From Elusimicrobiaceae bacterium (lineage in GTDB: Bacteria; Elusimicrobiota; Elusimicrobia; Elusimicrobiales; Elusimicrobiaceae), in NCBI GenBank assembly GCA_024405075.1, contig JAKSPG010000050.1, forward strand, positions 1 through 8,093: a stretch of 8,093 bases of DNA, in the 5' to 3' direction. A program made the position numbers and the translations under genes. Below, piece after piece: positions 1 through 6,224 of this stretch. The notes beneath the pieces are model-generated. The model was not told the origin of the DNA, ran no database searches, and saw only the letters and a program-made list of their open reading frames with translations. Numbering within the stretch: position 1 is the stretch's first letter; every line of letters begins with the position of its first letter.

Positions 1-1015
1 TATATCCAATTCCTTGCGTATCACGTACAGAAGGGAAAAAGACTTGTTGCTTAACCCCGCTTTCAACAGGATAATTCACAAAAAGATCTTTAGCTCGGCC
101 GCAGGACAGACAGATTGTGTGGGCTCCGCCAATTAAGGCACAATGCATCAAAGAAGTATCTGAACAAACGGCGTAGGTGGCCCCGGCAGCAATTTGCATG
201 GCTTCTAATAAAGAAGTTTTATTAACTAAATCTATTATGTTGGGAAAATCCGCCCATGTTCTACGCACGTTTCGCTTGCATGTCCCTATAACAACAATCT
301 TCAAAGCGGTTTGCGCAGCCAGTTTGTTAGCCAAAAATACGAACCTCTCCAGTGGCCAATTACGCAGCGAAGTGCTTGTAAAAGGAACAAATACCAAGTA
401 ACGCGGTCCTATTTTGTTCTTCCGAATAAGTGTCTGCATAGATTGCTTGGAAAAAGGCAAACTTAGTTGCGGCAGTTTAAAGGGATGTTCCAACATTTTT
501 TCCAGCAATTCCTTAAAATAAAACAAAATAAACTGCTTATGGGAAACCGTCAATAACCGCGTATACACCCGGTCCTGATAAGAACTAGCCGGAGCTAAAA
601 GAGTATTCGTCTCTTGATCAGATATTTTTTGCAAACTGTGTACTCGAGTCATTACATTTTCTACAAACACCTCTCGCGCTGGCTGCATATTATAGGCAAT
701 TCCCCATTTCTTTTTCCACAAAAGATGTCCCTCTTTTCCGCGCAAATACCTCCCATAATACTGTGGAAGGAAAAAAAGAAATTTGGACTTGTTCCATTTT
801 TCCACATCTGGCAACGTAAAAAAATTCTTTACATATTGTTTGTCATATTCTTCAACAATGGGCAGGAATGAAGAAGAACATAAAAACGAGATTTGCCACT
901 GCTTGCGCCGTGCAACCTCCGCAATTTGCGGCCAAAATAGACGGAAAAATAAATAATCGCCTACACCGTCTAACTTCACAAATAAAACAGGGTGTGTATG
1001 TCCCAACTCAGTCAT
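1..1015 (-). CDS. Family-9 glycosyltransferase (ADP-heptose:LPS heptosyltransferase-like), C-terminus beyond window
   Basis: Reading the minus strand from the ATG at 1015 gives 338 open codons running off the window start, so the 3' end is missing. The N-terminus (LFVKLDGVGDYLFF, about residues 11-24) matches the first beta-strand and Gly-Asp loop of GT-B heptosyltransferases. Residues 218-232 (LRNWPLERFVFLANKL) match the family's K/R-x-WP-x-E-x-F acceptor/donor linker motif. Residues 284-306 (CSDTSLMHCALIGGAHTICLSCG) match the nucleotide-sugar-binding 'DSGxxHxA' region, with DTSLMH in place of the usual DSGPMH. Such enzymes add heptose or a related sugar to the lipopolysaccharide core on the cytoplasmic face of the inner membrane; the exact sugar cannot be told. 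The start is supported by AAAAGGAT (1021-1028) five bases upstream. The gene looks more AT-rich than its neighbours, as LPS genes often do. The GT9 assignment is firm; the substrate is not. Confidence 0.85.
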   Translation of the reverse strand, partial: MTELGHTHPVLFVKLDGVGDYLFFRLFWPQIAEVARRKQWQISFLCSSSFLPIVEEYDKQYVKNFFTLPDVEKWNKSKFLFFLPQYYGRYLRGKEGHLLWKKKWGIAYNMQPAREVFVENVMTRVHSLQKISDQETNTLLAPASSYQDRVYTRLLTVSHKQFILFYFKELLEKMLEHPFKLPQLSLPFSKQSMQTLIRKNKIGPRYLVFVPFTSTSLRNWPLERFVFLANKLAAQTALKIVVIGTCKRNVRRTWADFPNIIDLVNKTSLLEAMQIAAGATYAVCSDTSLMHCALIGGAHTICLSCGRAKDLFVNYPVESGVKQQVFFPSVRDTQGIGY

Positions 1016-1099
1016 AAAAGATCCTTTTTCCGTTGGGCCCGGCACAAAAAACGGCTACTATACCGGGCCATACACACTAAACCCAATACAACAGCCGTG

Positions 1100-1123
1100 G
1101 CTTGTTTCCGTACGGAAACAAGC
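1100..1123. repeat. 24-bp perfect palindrome
   Basis: The half-site GCTTGTTTCCGT is followed immediately by its exact reverse complement, with no spacer. Without a loop it is a poor RNA hairpin tip (the centre must open) but a typical shape for a dimeric protein-binding site or a cruciform arm. It forms the first arm of the T-shaped structure. Confidence 0.9.
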
Positions 1124-1127
1124 ACTC

Positions 1128-1157
1128 GGTGCAAACGGGTGGCCGCCCGTTTGTACC
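1128..1157. repeat. Long inverted repeat, 12-bp arms with one G:T pair
   Basis: The arms 1128-1139 (GGTGCAAACGGG) and 1146-1157 (CCCGTTTGTACC) pair at 11 of 12 positions with one G:T wobble, leaving the loop TGGCCG. It forms the second arm of the T-shaped structure. No U-run follows on either strand, so it is not a normal intrinsic terminator. Confidence 0.85.
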
Positions 1158-1239
1158 TAAACAGCTGTTTTTGGAGTGTGTATGGGCTCTCAAAAGAGCC
1201 TACCTGTTACATCATAAGGTCCAAAAACAGTAGAATCAG

Positions 1240-1269
1240 TTTATATTAAATTTTCGTCTCCTCAATCAA
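1240..1269 (-). promoter_or_regulatory. Candidate promoter for the glycosyltransferase leader
   Basis: On the minus strand TTGATT (1269-1264) is followed after 18 bases by TATAAA (1245-1240). Transcription would begin near 1233 and give a leader of about 218 nt containing all the inverted repeats. The hexamers are good but not consensus, and the AT-rich setting makes chance matches likely. Confidence 0.4.
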
Positions 1270-1329
1270 AGATATCATATTTTACCAAATACGCATATAA
1301 ATAAACCTACACCATGCAAATTCCTGCCT

Positions 1330-2103
1330 TCAAAACATCAGCAACGTTACCGCCATCACAGCCATGCCCGCAATCACGCCGGCAATCACGTGGTGGCCTT
1401 CGCCGTATTCGTGCGCGGTGGGCAACAACTCATCGAGCGAAATATACACCATCACCCCCGCAATAGCGGCAAATAAAATACCAAAAACCGCCTCGTTTAG
1501 AAAATGCCGCAATACGACAAACCCCGCCAAGGCTCCCACCGGCTCGGCCAGGCCGGAAAGTGCACTGTAAAGAAATGCTTTTTTGCGGTTACCCGTTGCG
1601 TGAAAAACCGGCAACGCCACGGCAATCCCCTCGGGGATGTTGTGCAACGCCACCGCCACCACGACTGAACTTCCCAACGTTACGCTATCCAGCGATGCCA
1701 TAAATGTAGCCAGTCCCTCGGGCAAGTTATGCACCGTCAGCACCAGCGCAGTAAACAATCCCAACCGTTTTAATTTATCCGCCGGGTCCAGCGTGTGCAA
1801 CTCCACGTGGTGGGAAGGTAAAAACCGGTCTATGCTCCATGCTAGCGAAATCCCGGCAAAAAATAGTCCCACGCTCATCCATTCCCCCGCTTTTACCCCA
1901 TACGATATTTGCAGTAACTTCAACGCCTGCGGCAATAGTTCGCGAAACGAAACATACACCATGACTCCGGCCGAAAAACCAAGCCCTACCGCCAGCGAGG
2001 CCAAGTTTTCTTTTTTGAGAACAAACGCTAACGCGCCGCCAATCATGGTAGCACAACCCGCTAAAAAACTAAACAGTAACGCAACGGCGACTGATTCGTG
2101 CAT
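1330..2103 (-). CDS. zupT: ZIP-family divalent metal (zinc) transporter, ZupT type
   Basis: A 257-residue polytopic inner-membrane protein, the usual ZupT length. It imports Zn2+ and often other divalent metals. Both metal-site signatures are intact: VHNLPEG at 124-130 and LHNIPEG at 153-159, in the paired helices that line the ZIP metal path. A further conserved acidic residue, E187 (LAEPVGA), follows. RELLP (54-58) and DELLP (224-228) reflect the internal symmetry of the fold. About eight hydrophobic segments are visible, with a His-bearing loop around 97-103 (SHHVELH) between the two halves. The ATG has no Shine-Dalgarno; a -10-like hexamer ends 6 bp before it, suggesting a leaderless mRNA. 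No Zur-like operator is obvious in the 82-bp divergent gap shared with the helicase. Confidence 0.92.
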   Translation of the reverse strand: MHESVAVALLFSFLAGCATMIGGALAFVLKKENLASLAVGLGFSAGVMVYVSFRELLPQALKLLQISYGVKAGEWMSVGLFFAGISLAWSIDRFLPSHHVELHTLDPADKLKRLGLFTALVLTVHNLPEGLATFMASLDSVTLGSSVVVAVALHNIPEGIAVALPVFHATGNRKKAFLYSALSGLAEPVGALAGFVVLRHFLNEAVFGILFAAIAGVMVYISLDELLPTAHEYGEGHHVIAGVIAGMAVMAVTLLMF

Positions 2104-2109
2104 AGCTCT

Positions 2110-2118
2110 ATCGTAACA
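2110..2118 (-). promoter_or_regulatory. Extended -10 of zupT, predicted leaderless start
   Basis: On the minus strand TGT-TACGAT ends at 2110; six bases (AGAGCT) separate it from the ATG at 2103. With standard spacing, transcription would start on the A of the ATG. No convincing -35 is visible, but the TGn extension can compensate. Confidence 0.45.
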
Positions 2119-2173
2119 AAAACCATGCCTACACCCCGGCGCAAAAAAATATTAGTTCCGGCTCCGGAAAAGT

Positions 2174-2179
2174 TATAAT
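2174..2179 (+). promoter_or_regulatory. Consensus -10 (TATAAT) of the helicase gene, predicted leaderless start
   Basis: TATAAT lies at 2174-2179, six bases before the ATG at 2186, leaving no room for a Shine-Dalgarno. The expected start of transcription coincides with the ATG. The -35 region (about 2150-2157) is only a weak match. Confidence 0.6.
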
Positions 2180-2185
2180 ACCTAT

Positions 2186-3484
2186 ATGCCCCCGGCCACT
2201 CATTCAATTTTACTGACCGATGAATTTAAGGACGCGTTGGCTTTATTAGAAGCCAAGCCGTTCGTGCAGCCGCTTATTTTTGTTACGGGCCGCGCCGGGA
2301 CGGGCAAAACTACGCTGTTAAGATACTTTGCTACGCACACGGCACAAAATACCGTCGTACTGGCCACCACGGGGCTGGCGGCTATTAACGTGCGCGGGCA
2401 GACAGTACACTCGTTCTTCCGCCTCAAACCGGGCAACTTGCTAGACTCCGCCAACCTACACCGCTTGCCGCGCAAAACCGTGGAAGCATTTGACACGCTG
2501 ATTATTGACGAAGCGTCCATGTTACGTGCCGATTTATTAGATGCCATGGATTATATTTTGCGTCTTTCCACGCATTCGGACAATCCCTTTGGCGGCAAAA
2601 AAATTATTTTATTTGGGGATTTATTTCAACTGCCCCCGGTAGAAGAAAAACAAAACGGCGGGTTGTTTGATTATTTTCAAGCGCAATACCAAAGCCCGTA
2701 CTTTTTTGAAGCGCACGTGTTGAAACAAATCCCCCTGGAAGTATTTGAGTTAAAACGCATCTTCCGCCAAAAAGCCGACCCGGACTTTGCGCGGCTGCTT
2801 AACTTAATCCGCGAGGGACAGGCCACACAGCCGCAACTGGATTTATTGTTAAATACTCGTAAGACATTTGAGCTGCCTGACCAATTTGAAAATTGCATTA
2901 TTTTAGCCCCCACCAACCGCGAAGCCGCCGCACGCAACTTGCATTATCTGGCGCGCCTGCCCGGCGAAGAATTTACATATACGGCCCAAAGGGACGAAGG
3001 GTTTTCCACAAAAAACACGCTGGCCGAGCCGGAGTTAAAGCTTAAAAAGGGTGCTAAAATCATGATGCTTACCAACACCGATAACTGGGTTAATGGCGAT
3101 ATCGGCACCGTATACGAACTGGGGCCGGACTACATCAAAATTGAACTCAACGGGGCTGTGTATCAAGTGGAGCCGCACGTGTGGGAAGATGTGCGCTACG
3201 AATTAAACCCGCTAACGCAAAAACTGGAACCCAAAGTGAAAGGTTTTTTTAAGCAGTATCCGTTGAAACTGGCGTGGGCGATTACAATTCACAAATCGCA
3301 GGGGCTGACGTTTGATAACATTTATTTGGATATGGGCCACGGCGCGTTTGCACCCGGGCAAACGTATGTGGCGTTAAGCCGCTGTCGTACGCTAAGCGGT
3401 GTACATTTGAAAAAAGAAATTTCCGTGCAGGATGTGTTGTGCGATGCACGCGTCAAACGATTTTTTGAGCAAGTACGCGGGTAG
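2186..3484 (+). CDS. PIF1/RecD-like superfamily 1B DNA helicase
   Basis: A 432-residue ATP-dependent helicase of the PIF1-like group. Motifs in order: Walker A GRAGTGKTT (35-43, catalytic K41); motif Ia around ATTGLAAINVRG (60-71), then TVHSFF (73-78), typical of PIF1 proteins; Walker B LIIDEASM (105-112, D108/E109); motif III FGDLFQLPPV (143-152); a RIFRQ-type motif IV at about 191; and C-terminal motifs ITIHKSQG (366-373) and YVALSR (394-399). The family unwinds DNA 5' to 3', often at G-quadruplexes, R-loops or stalled forks. Here there is only the compact helicase core, with no fused nuclease or HRDC domain. It is divergent from zupT and ends 2 bp from the convergent membrane gene, so it is probably monocistronic. 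The start is supported by the TATAAT six bases upstream. Family is secure; the cellular role is not. Confidence 0.92.
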   Translation: MPPATHSILLTDEFKDALALLEAKPFVQPLIFVTGRAGTGKTTLLRYFATHTAQNTVVLATTGLAAINVRGQTVHSFFRLKPGNLLDSANLHRLPRKTVEAFDTLIIDEASMLRADLLDAMDYILRLSTHSDNPFGGKKIILFGDLFQLPPVEEKQNGGLFDYFQAQYQSPYFFEAHVLKQIPLEVFELKRIFRQKADPDFARLLNLIREGQATQPQLDLLLNTRKTFELPDQFENCIILAPTNREAAARNLHYLARLPGEEFTYTAQRDEGFSTKNTLAEPELKLKKGAKIMMLTNTDNWVNGDIGTVYELGPDYIKIELNGAVYQVEPHVWEDVRYELNPLTQKLEPKVKGFFKQYPLKLAWAITIHKSQGLTFDNIYLDMGHGAFAPGQTYVALSRCRTLSGVHLKKEISVQDVLCDARVKRFFEQVRG

Positions 3485-3486
3485 GA

Positions 3487-4047
3487 CTACGCCACGCGTT
3501 TGAAACACCATTTAGTAAGGATTCCCCAGCTCTCATCGGCCATACTGAACAAAAACCCGCCCAGCGCTACTATAAAGCCAATCGCTCCGCCCACAGAAGA
3601 ACAAGGCGTCCAACCTATAACAGCAATCCCCATAAAAAGCCACTGCCAAAATACTAACTTACACACATAAATCTGCTTGGGATTGGCAGGGTCAATACCT
3701 ACCCCTCGTGTCAGACCGGGCACCCCCTTTTTATCACCCGGACATCGGGTGTCCGAAAGCCAATTGTGGCTGGTCACCGTTTGGTATTTCCCTTCCCATA
3801 GAAAAGAAACCACCTCCCGATACCCTTTCCACCCCCAGCGGGAAATGTACTGCTCGCAACTAACTACTTCGCCACGTACTTTTATAGCCCGCTGGAAAAA
3901 GGCTAACTTATACGTAAACGGGAACCAACCGGCTGCAAAAAGCGCACTGGCCCCCATCCACTCCTGCCAAGAAAATTTCCCCCGGTATTGCAGGATAAAG
4001 AAGCCGAACGCAATTATTCCGATGTATCCAAAAATCCATTTTTTCAT
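3487..4047 (-). CDS. Membrane protein of unknown function (DUF3592-like layout)
   Basis: A 186-residue protein with hydrophobic segments at about 4-20, 32-47, 131-148 and 150-170. A hydrophilic central domain of about 80 residues (52-130) includes a beta-rich stretch (VRGEVVSCEQYISR) and a Gly-Val-x-x-Asp-Pro-x-Asn-Pro segment (117-123). Two N-terminal helices, an extracytoplasmic-type domain ending near a 'NP' motif, then two helices resembles the DUF3592 layout; I propose that only weakly. It begins 9 bp after the HAD gene stop, and its weak AAGAGA ribosome-binding site overlaps that stop, so the two are co-transcribed and probably translationally coupled. No function can be assigned. Confidence 0.75.
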   Translation of the reverse strand: MKKWIFGYIGIIAFGFFILQYRGKFSWQEWMGASALFAAGWFPFTYKLAFFQRAIKVRGEVVSCEQYISRWGWKGYREVVSFLWEGKYQTVTSHNWLSDTRCPGDKKGVPGLTRGVGIDPANPKQIYVCKLVFWQWLFMGIAVIGWTPCSSVGGAIGFIVALGGFLFSMADESWGILTKWCFKRVA

Positions 4048-4056
4048 AGTGTTCTC

Positions 4057-4845
4057 TTATTTTAAACTGTCCGTAAACGAAGTGAAAAAATAGTCTCCGG
4101 TTTGTTTGACTTGCCTTTCGTACGCTTCATCGTAATGGGCATCAGCAATGCCCGCCGTCAAAAAACCGGCCTTTTTAGCCGTTTGCAAGGCGTAAAGAGC
4201 ATCTTCCACCACCAGCGTACGTTCTTTGGTCGTTCCTAATCGCTTGAGGGCTTCTTCGTAGATAGCGGGCGAGCGTTTACCAACGCCCACCTCGTTGCAA
4301 TCAATCATAAAATTAAAATAAGGCAGTAACCCCGTGCAGCTAAAGGCCCCCCGGGCCAGCTCCGTATCAGCGGCAGTGGCTACGGCAATTTTGATCCCCT
4401 GCGCCTGAAGGTATTTAAGCACCTGTTCGGCCCCCGGTTTAGCGGGAATGCTTGTCATATACCGCGCACGCACCGGCGCCACCACAGCGACCTGTAAATC
4501 TTCCGGACTTTCGGGCAAATTAAACGCGTTTTTGATATATTCTGCCCCTTCAAGTAGCGACATATTTTCCAGCCGTTTTTCCATTTCGGCAGGCATTTCA
4601 ATACCGCGCGTGCGCAAGTAATTGGCTGAAGCATGCTCCCACGCGCTTAACGAATCCAACAAAGTACCGTCCATATCAAAAATAACTGCATCAATGCGGC
4701 TTTTATCCGGAAATTTGTCCGAGGTTTGTTGCAACACGTGCGTCCGCGCGGCGGCAAGCGGTGCAGAGGTACACCCCGTACCTCCCACGGTCCAAGCGAT
4801 AGCCAACGCGGCAAATACTACTGCATAAAACGATTTTTTAAACAT
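4057..4845 (-). CDS. Exported HAD-superfamily hydrolase (beta-phosphoglucomutase/phosphatase-like) with N-terminal signal
   Basis: A 262-residue protein. Residues 1-24 form a signal: MFKK, a hydrophobic core (AVVFAALAIAWTV), then GGTGC with Cys25 where a lipidated cysteine would sit, although -3 is Gly rather than Leu/Val/Ile. The catalytic domain is a subfamily-I HAD: motif I DMDGTLLDS (D57 nucleophile, D59 acid/base), motif II in VATAAD (T157), motif III K190 (GVGKRSP), and motif IV VVEDA (E214/D215, Mg2+). All key residues are present, so it should be an active phosphatase or phosphomutase. A helical cap domain lies at about 65-135. Close relatives are normally cytoplasmic, so export is the odd point. 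In-frame GTG/TTG codons at 37-38 could give a cytosolic form but lack a Shine-Dalgarno. The substrate is unknown. It is the first gene of a pair with the downstream membrane protein. Confidence 0.85.
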   Translation of the reverse strand: MFKKSFYAVVFAALAIAWTVGGTGCTSAPLAAARTHVLQQTSDKFPDKSRIDAVIFDMDGTLLDSLSAWEHASANYLRTRGIEMPAEMEKRLENMSLLEGAEYIKNAFNLPESPEDLQVAVVAPVRARYMTSIPAKPGAEQVLKYLQAQGIKIAVATAADTELARGAFSCTGLLPYFNFMIDCNEVGVGKRSPAIYEEALKRLGTTKERTLVVEDALYALQTAKKAGFLTAGIADAHYDEAYERQVKQTGDYFFTSFTDSLK

Positions 4846-4851
4846 GCTTAT

Positions 4852-4881
4852 ATTGTACCTATTTCAATAAAATGCATGCAA
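4852..4881 (-). promoter_or_regulatory. Promoter of the HAD gene, predicted leaderless start
   Basis: On the minus strand TTGCAT (4881-4876), an 18-base spacer, then TACAAT (4857-4852), followed by six bases (ATAAGC) and the ATG at 4845. No Shine-Dalgarno fits. The spacing places the transcript start on the initiation codon. Confidence 0.55.
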
Positions 4882-4886
4882 AAGTA

Positions 4887-4917
4887 TTGACGGGGTGTTC
4901 CCGCTGCGTGCTATAAT
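4887..4917 (+). promoter_or_regulatory. Promoter of the flavoprotein operon
   Basis: TTGACG (4887-4892), a 19-base spacer and TGC-TATAAT (extended -10; hexamer 4912-4917). Unlike its divergent neighbour, this promoter leaves a short leader carrying a strong AAGGAGG (4923-4929) six bases before the ATG at 4936. Confidence 0.7.
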
Positions 4918-4935
4918 ACAAAAAGGAGGGGAACT

Positions 4936-5472
4936 ATGAAAAACGTACTTATCATTTCCGCCAGCCCGCGCAAGGGCGGCAATTCCGATTTATTATGCGA
5001 CCAATTTCTAAAAGGGGCCCAAGAAGCCGGGCACCGCGTAGAAAAAATCAATTTGCAAAACCATCAAATTAACCATTGTTTGGGTTGCGGCGTATGCAAC
5101 AACACACATGTTTGCGTGCAAACCGATGATATGAAACCGCTTTTGGACAGAATGGTAGCGGCCGACGTTATTGTATTGGCTACGCCCGTATATTTTTATT
5201 CCATGAACGGACAACTCAAAACGTTTATTGACCGGTGTCTTCCGTGTTACACCAAAATTTCCAACAAAGATTTTTACTTTATTTTGTCCGCCGCCGACAC
5301 GGAAGTAAAAAATATGAAACGCACCGTAGAAGCCCTGCGCGGATTTACGGAAGATTGTTTGGAAGGCACAAACGAAAAAGATATCATCTACGGCGTGGGC
5401 GCGTGGCAAAAAGGCGATATTAAAAATACCCCGGCTTTTGACAAGGCCTACACATTGGGAAAGGAGTGCTAA
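4936..5472 (+). CDS. Flavodoxin-fold NAD(P)H-dependent FMN reductase / iron-sulfur-flavoprotein-like
   Basis: A 178-residue protein of the NADPH-dependent FMN reductase (flavodoxin-like) superfamily. SASPRKGGNSDLL (8-20) is the FMN-phosphate-binding loop. TPVYFYSMNGQLKTFIDR (about 83-100) is the second conserved flavin-contacting segment. Between them lies CLGCGVCNNTHVC: Cys48, Cys51, Cys54 and Cys60 form C-x2-C-x2-C-x5-C, the compact motif that holds the 4Fe-4S cluster in archaeal and anaerobe iron-sulfur flavoproteins (Isf). This suggests a cytoplasmic electron-transfer reductase acting on quinones, O2/H2O2 or other acceptors, typical of anaerobes. The physiological acceptor is unknown. It has a strong promoter and Shine-Dalgarno, and the next gene begins 5 bp after its stop. 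Confidence 0.88.
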   Translation: MKNVLIISASPRKGGNSDLLCDQFLKGAQEAGHRVEKINLQNHQINHCLGCGVCNNTHVCVQTDDMKPLLDRMVAADVIVLATPVYFYSMNGQLKTFIDRCLPCYTKISNKDFYFILSAADTEVKNMKRTVEALRGFTEDCLEGTNEKDIIYGVGAWQKGDIKNTPAFDKAYTLGKEC

Positions 5473-5477
5473 CAGAT

Positions 5478-5960
5478 ATGGAAATTTCAAACGATATGAG
5501 TTGGCTGTTGTTCCTTTTTTGTTTTATTGGATTTTTTATTTGGGTATTTACTTTGCTAAAAAAGCAACTGGGCCGCGTGTTTCCTCATACTTATAAAACA
5601 TATCGGCCGACGTTGCCGCAAGCCGTAAATGTATGGCGCAGACGGTCCGGAGGATTCCGTTCACGCATGTGGTTCGGCTTACGCGTAAGAGGATCGATAA
5701 AGGTGGAGTTGCTCCCACACGGAATTTTAGTAAGTATTTGGGGTAAAGCACTATGGCTACCCTTTGATACATATAAATTTACGGCATCTTCTTTTTGTGG
5801 ACTTAGCATACTGAGCGTGGATAATATCCCGGTCCAACCCATTCCTTTGTTCTTTGGATTTAATTTTTTATCTCCAACCACTACTTTAACGTTGTGGCTG
5901 CCTGAGAAAGCGTGCGAAGAAATCCTTCGTATGCAAAAAGCCGTTCTCAAACAAAACTAA
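5478..5960 (+). CDS. Membrane-anchored protein of unknown function
   Basis: I do not recognise this 160-residue protein. One strong hydrophobic segment near the N-terminus (about residues 9-27) is followed by a basic stretch (LKKQLGRVF). The remaining 130 residues are soluble, beta-rich and aromatic, with an arginine cluster (VWRRRSGGFRSR). By the positive-inside rule the soluble part is probably cytoplasmic. I chose the ATG at 5478: the preceding AAGGAG (5461-5466) is 11 bases away. An in-frame GTG at 5466 would overlap that site and is less likely. It follows the flavoprotein gene by 5 bp and shares its transcript up to the terminator at 5974-5998, so a linked function is possible. Confidence 0.75.
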   Translation: MEISNDMSWLLFLFCFIGFFIWVFTLLKKQLGRVFPHTYKTYRPTLPQAVNVWRRRSGGFRSRMWFGLRVRGSIKVELLPHGILVSIWGKALWLPFDTYKFTASSFCGLSILSVDNIPVQPIPLFFGFNFLSPTTTLTLWLPEKACEEILRMQKAVLKQN

Positions 5961-5973
5961 CTCTAAAAATTCA

Positions 5974-5998
5974 AAAACCCCGCTTTATGCGGGGTTTT
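5974..5998. terminator. Bidirectional intrinsic terminator
   Basis: AAAACCCCGC (5974-5983) and GCGGGGTTTT (5989-5998) form a perfect GC-rich stem with flanking A/T runs and a TTTAT loop, 13 bp after the stop of the plus-strand operon. Because of the symmetry it also ends minus-strand transcription coming from the tRNA-Ser side. Confidence 0.9.
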
Positions 5999-6005
5999 AA
6001 ATTTT

Positions 6006-6023
6006 CGGAGAGGGAGAGATTCG
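6006..6023 (-). repeat. 18-bp exact copy of the tRNA-Ser 3' end (att-like)
   Basis: This is identical to 6225-6242, the part of tRNA-Ser from the discriminator base through the acceptor 3' strand and T-stem 3' strand into the T-loop. Identity stops abruptly on both sides. It has the same orientation as the tRNA and lies 219 bp downstream. Such a copy is the usual mark of site-specific integration into a tRNA gene, but no integrase is present here. Confidence 0.9.
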
Positions 6024-6224
6024 GTCACAAGTCGGCTCGTTAACCCTCGCCGCTCGCGACCCCGGCTCGCGATTTTGCAAAATAGACCGCTACGGTTTTA
6101 TCAAAGAAAAACGCCTGAGTTCTAGGCGCGAACTTGCGAAGTGTACTGCTTAGCACGCGCGGAGCGCGGAGGTACTCGAGCAAGTGAGCAACAACGAAAT
6201 CAGACGTTTTACGAAGATAAAACA
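6024..6224. other. 201-bp segment between the tRNA-Ser tail and its duplicate
   Basis: I see no convincing gene here. It contains a likely tRNA terminator (6103-6128), a small hairpin (ACCG/CGGT around 6088-6098), a 12-bp palindrome ATTTTGCAAAAT (6072-6083), and the 8-mer GCTCGCGA repeated at 6052-6059 and 6065-6072. A minus-strand open frame (6040-6225, GTG start) exists but lacks a ribosome-binding site. Its content is best explained as an insert or repeat unit next to the tRNA. Confidence 0.6.
6103..6128 (-). terminator. Intrinsic terminator downstream of tRNA-Ser
   Basis: On the minus strand CGCCT (6128-6124), a 7-base loop, AGGCG (6116-6112), then TTTTTCTTT (6111-6103). The stem is short but GC-rich and is followed at once by the U-run, about 100 bp after the tRNA 3' end. 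Confidence 0.55.

Larger units (their letters stand above)
1036..1230 (-). ncRNA. Candidate structured 5' leader (possible RNA switch) of the glycosyltransferase gene
   Basis: On the minus strand the following helices can form. A basal helix pairs 1068-1078 with 1175-1185 (11 bp), continued by 1083-1086/1171-1174 and 1090-1095/1164-1169. It encloses two arms at 1100-1123 and 1128-1157, giving a T-shaped three-way junction. A competing 11-bp perfect helix pairs 1165-1175 with 1220-1230 and encloses a 6-bp hairpin (1185-1190/1195-1200). Nearer the gene, GGCCCGG at 1036-1042 pairs with 1063-1069, and 1051-1056 pairs with 1093-1098 directly before a run of six U (1051-1046 on the minus strand). 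The pairings are read directly. That they act in RNA, and in this orientation, is inference. It matches no riboswitch class I can recognise, and it could instead be a DNA-level palindromic element. Confidence 0.45.
1016..1329. other. 314-bp non-coding region rich in inverted repeats
   Basis: This gap lies between the zupT stop and the glycosyltransferase start, both minus. I see no credible gene on either strand. Positions 1030-1230 hold at least six inverted repeats that can pair with one another. Positions 1231-1329 are AT-rich and contain a candidate minus-strand promoter. No clear intrinsic terminator follows zupT, so readthrough from zupT into this region is possible. Confidence 0.8.

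Noticed and set aside
1068..1185. Insertion sequence or MITE with terminal inverted repeats
   Set aside because: No transposase, and the bases outside the outer inverted repeat show no target-site duplication; kept only as a palindromic element of unknown nature.
992..1249. 85-codon plus-strand frame across the palindrome cluster
   Set aside because: No ribosome-binding site, overlaps the glycosyltransferase start, and its sequence is dictated by the inverted repeats.
1637..2116. 159-codon antisense frame under zupT
   Set aside because: Low-complexity Ser/Asn/Ala-rich translation opposite a secure transporter; no start signal.
5008..5490. 160-codon antisense frame under the flavoprotein gene
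   Set aside because: The opposite strand encodes a clear family with intact motifs; this is a frame shadow.
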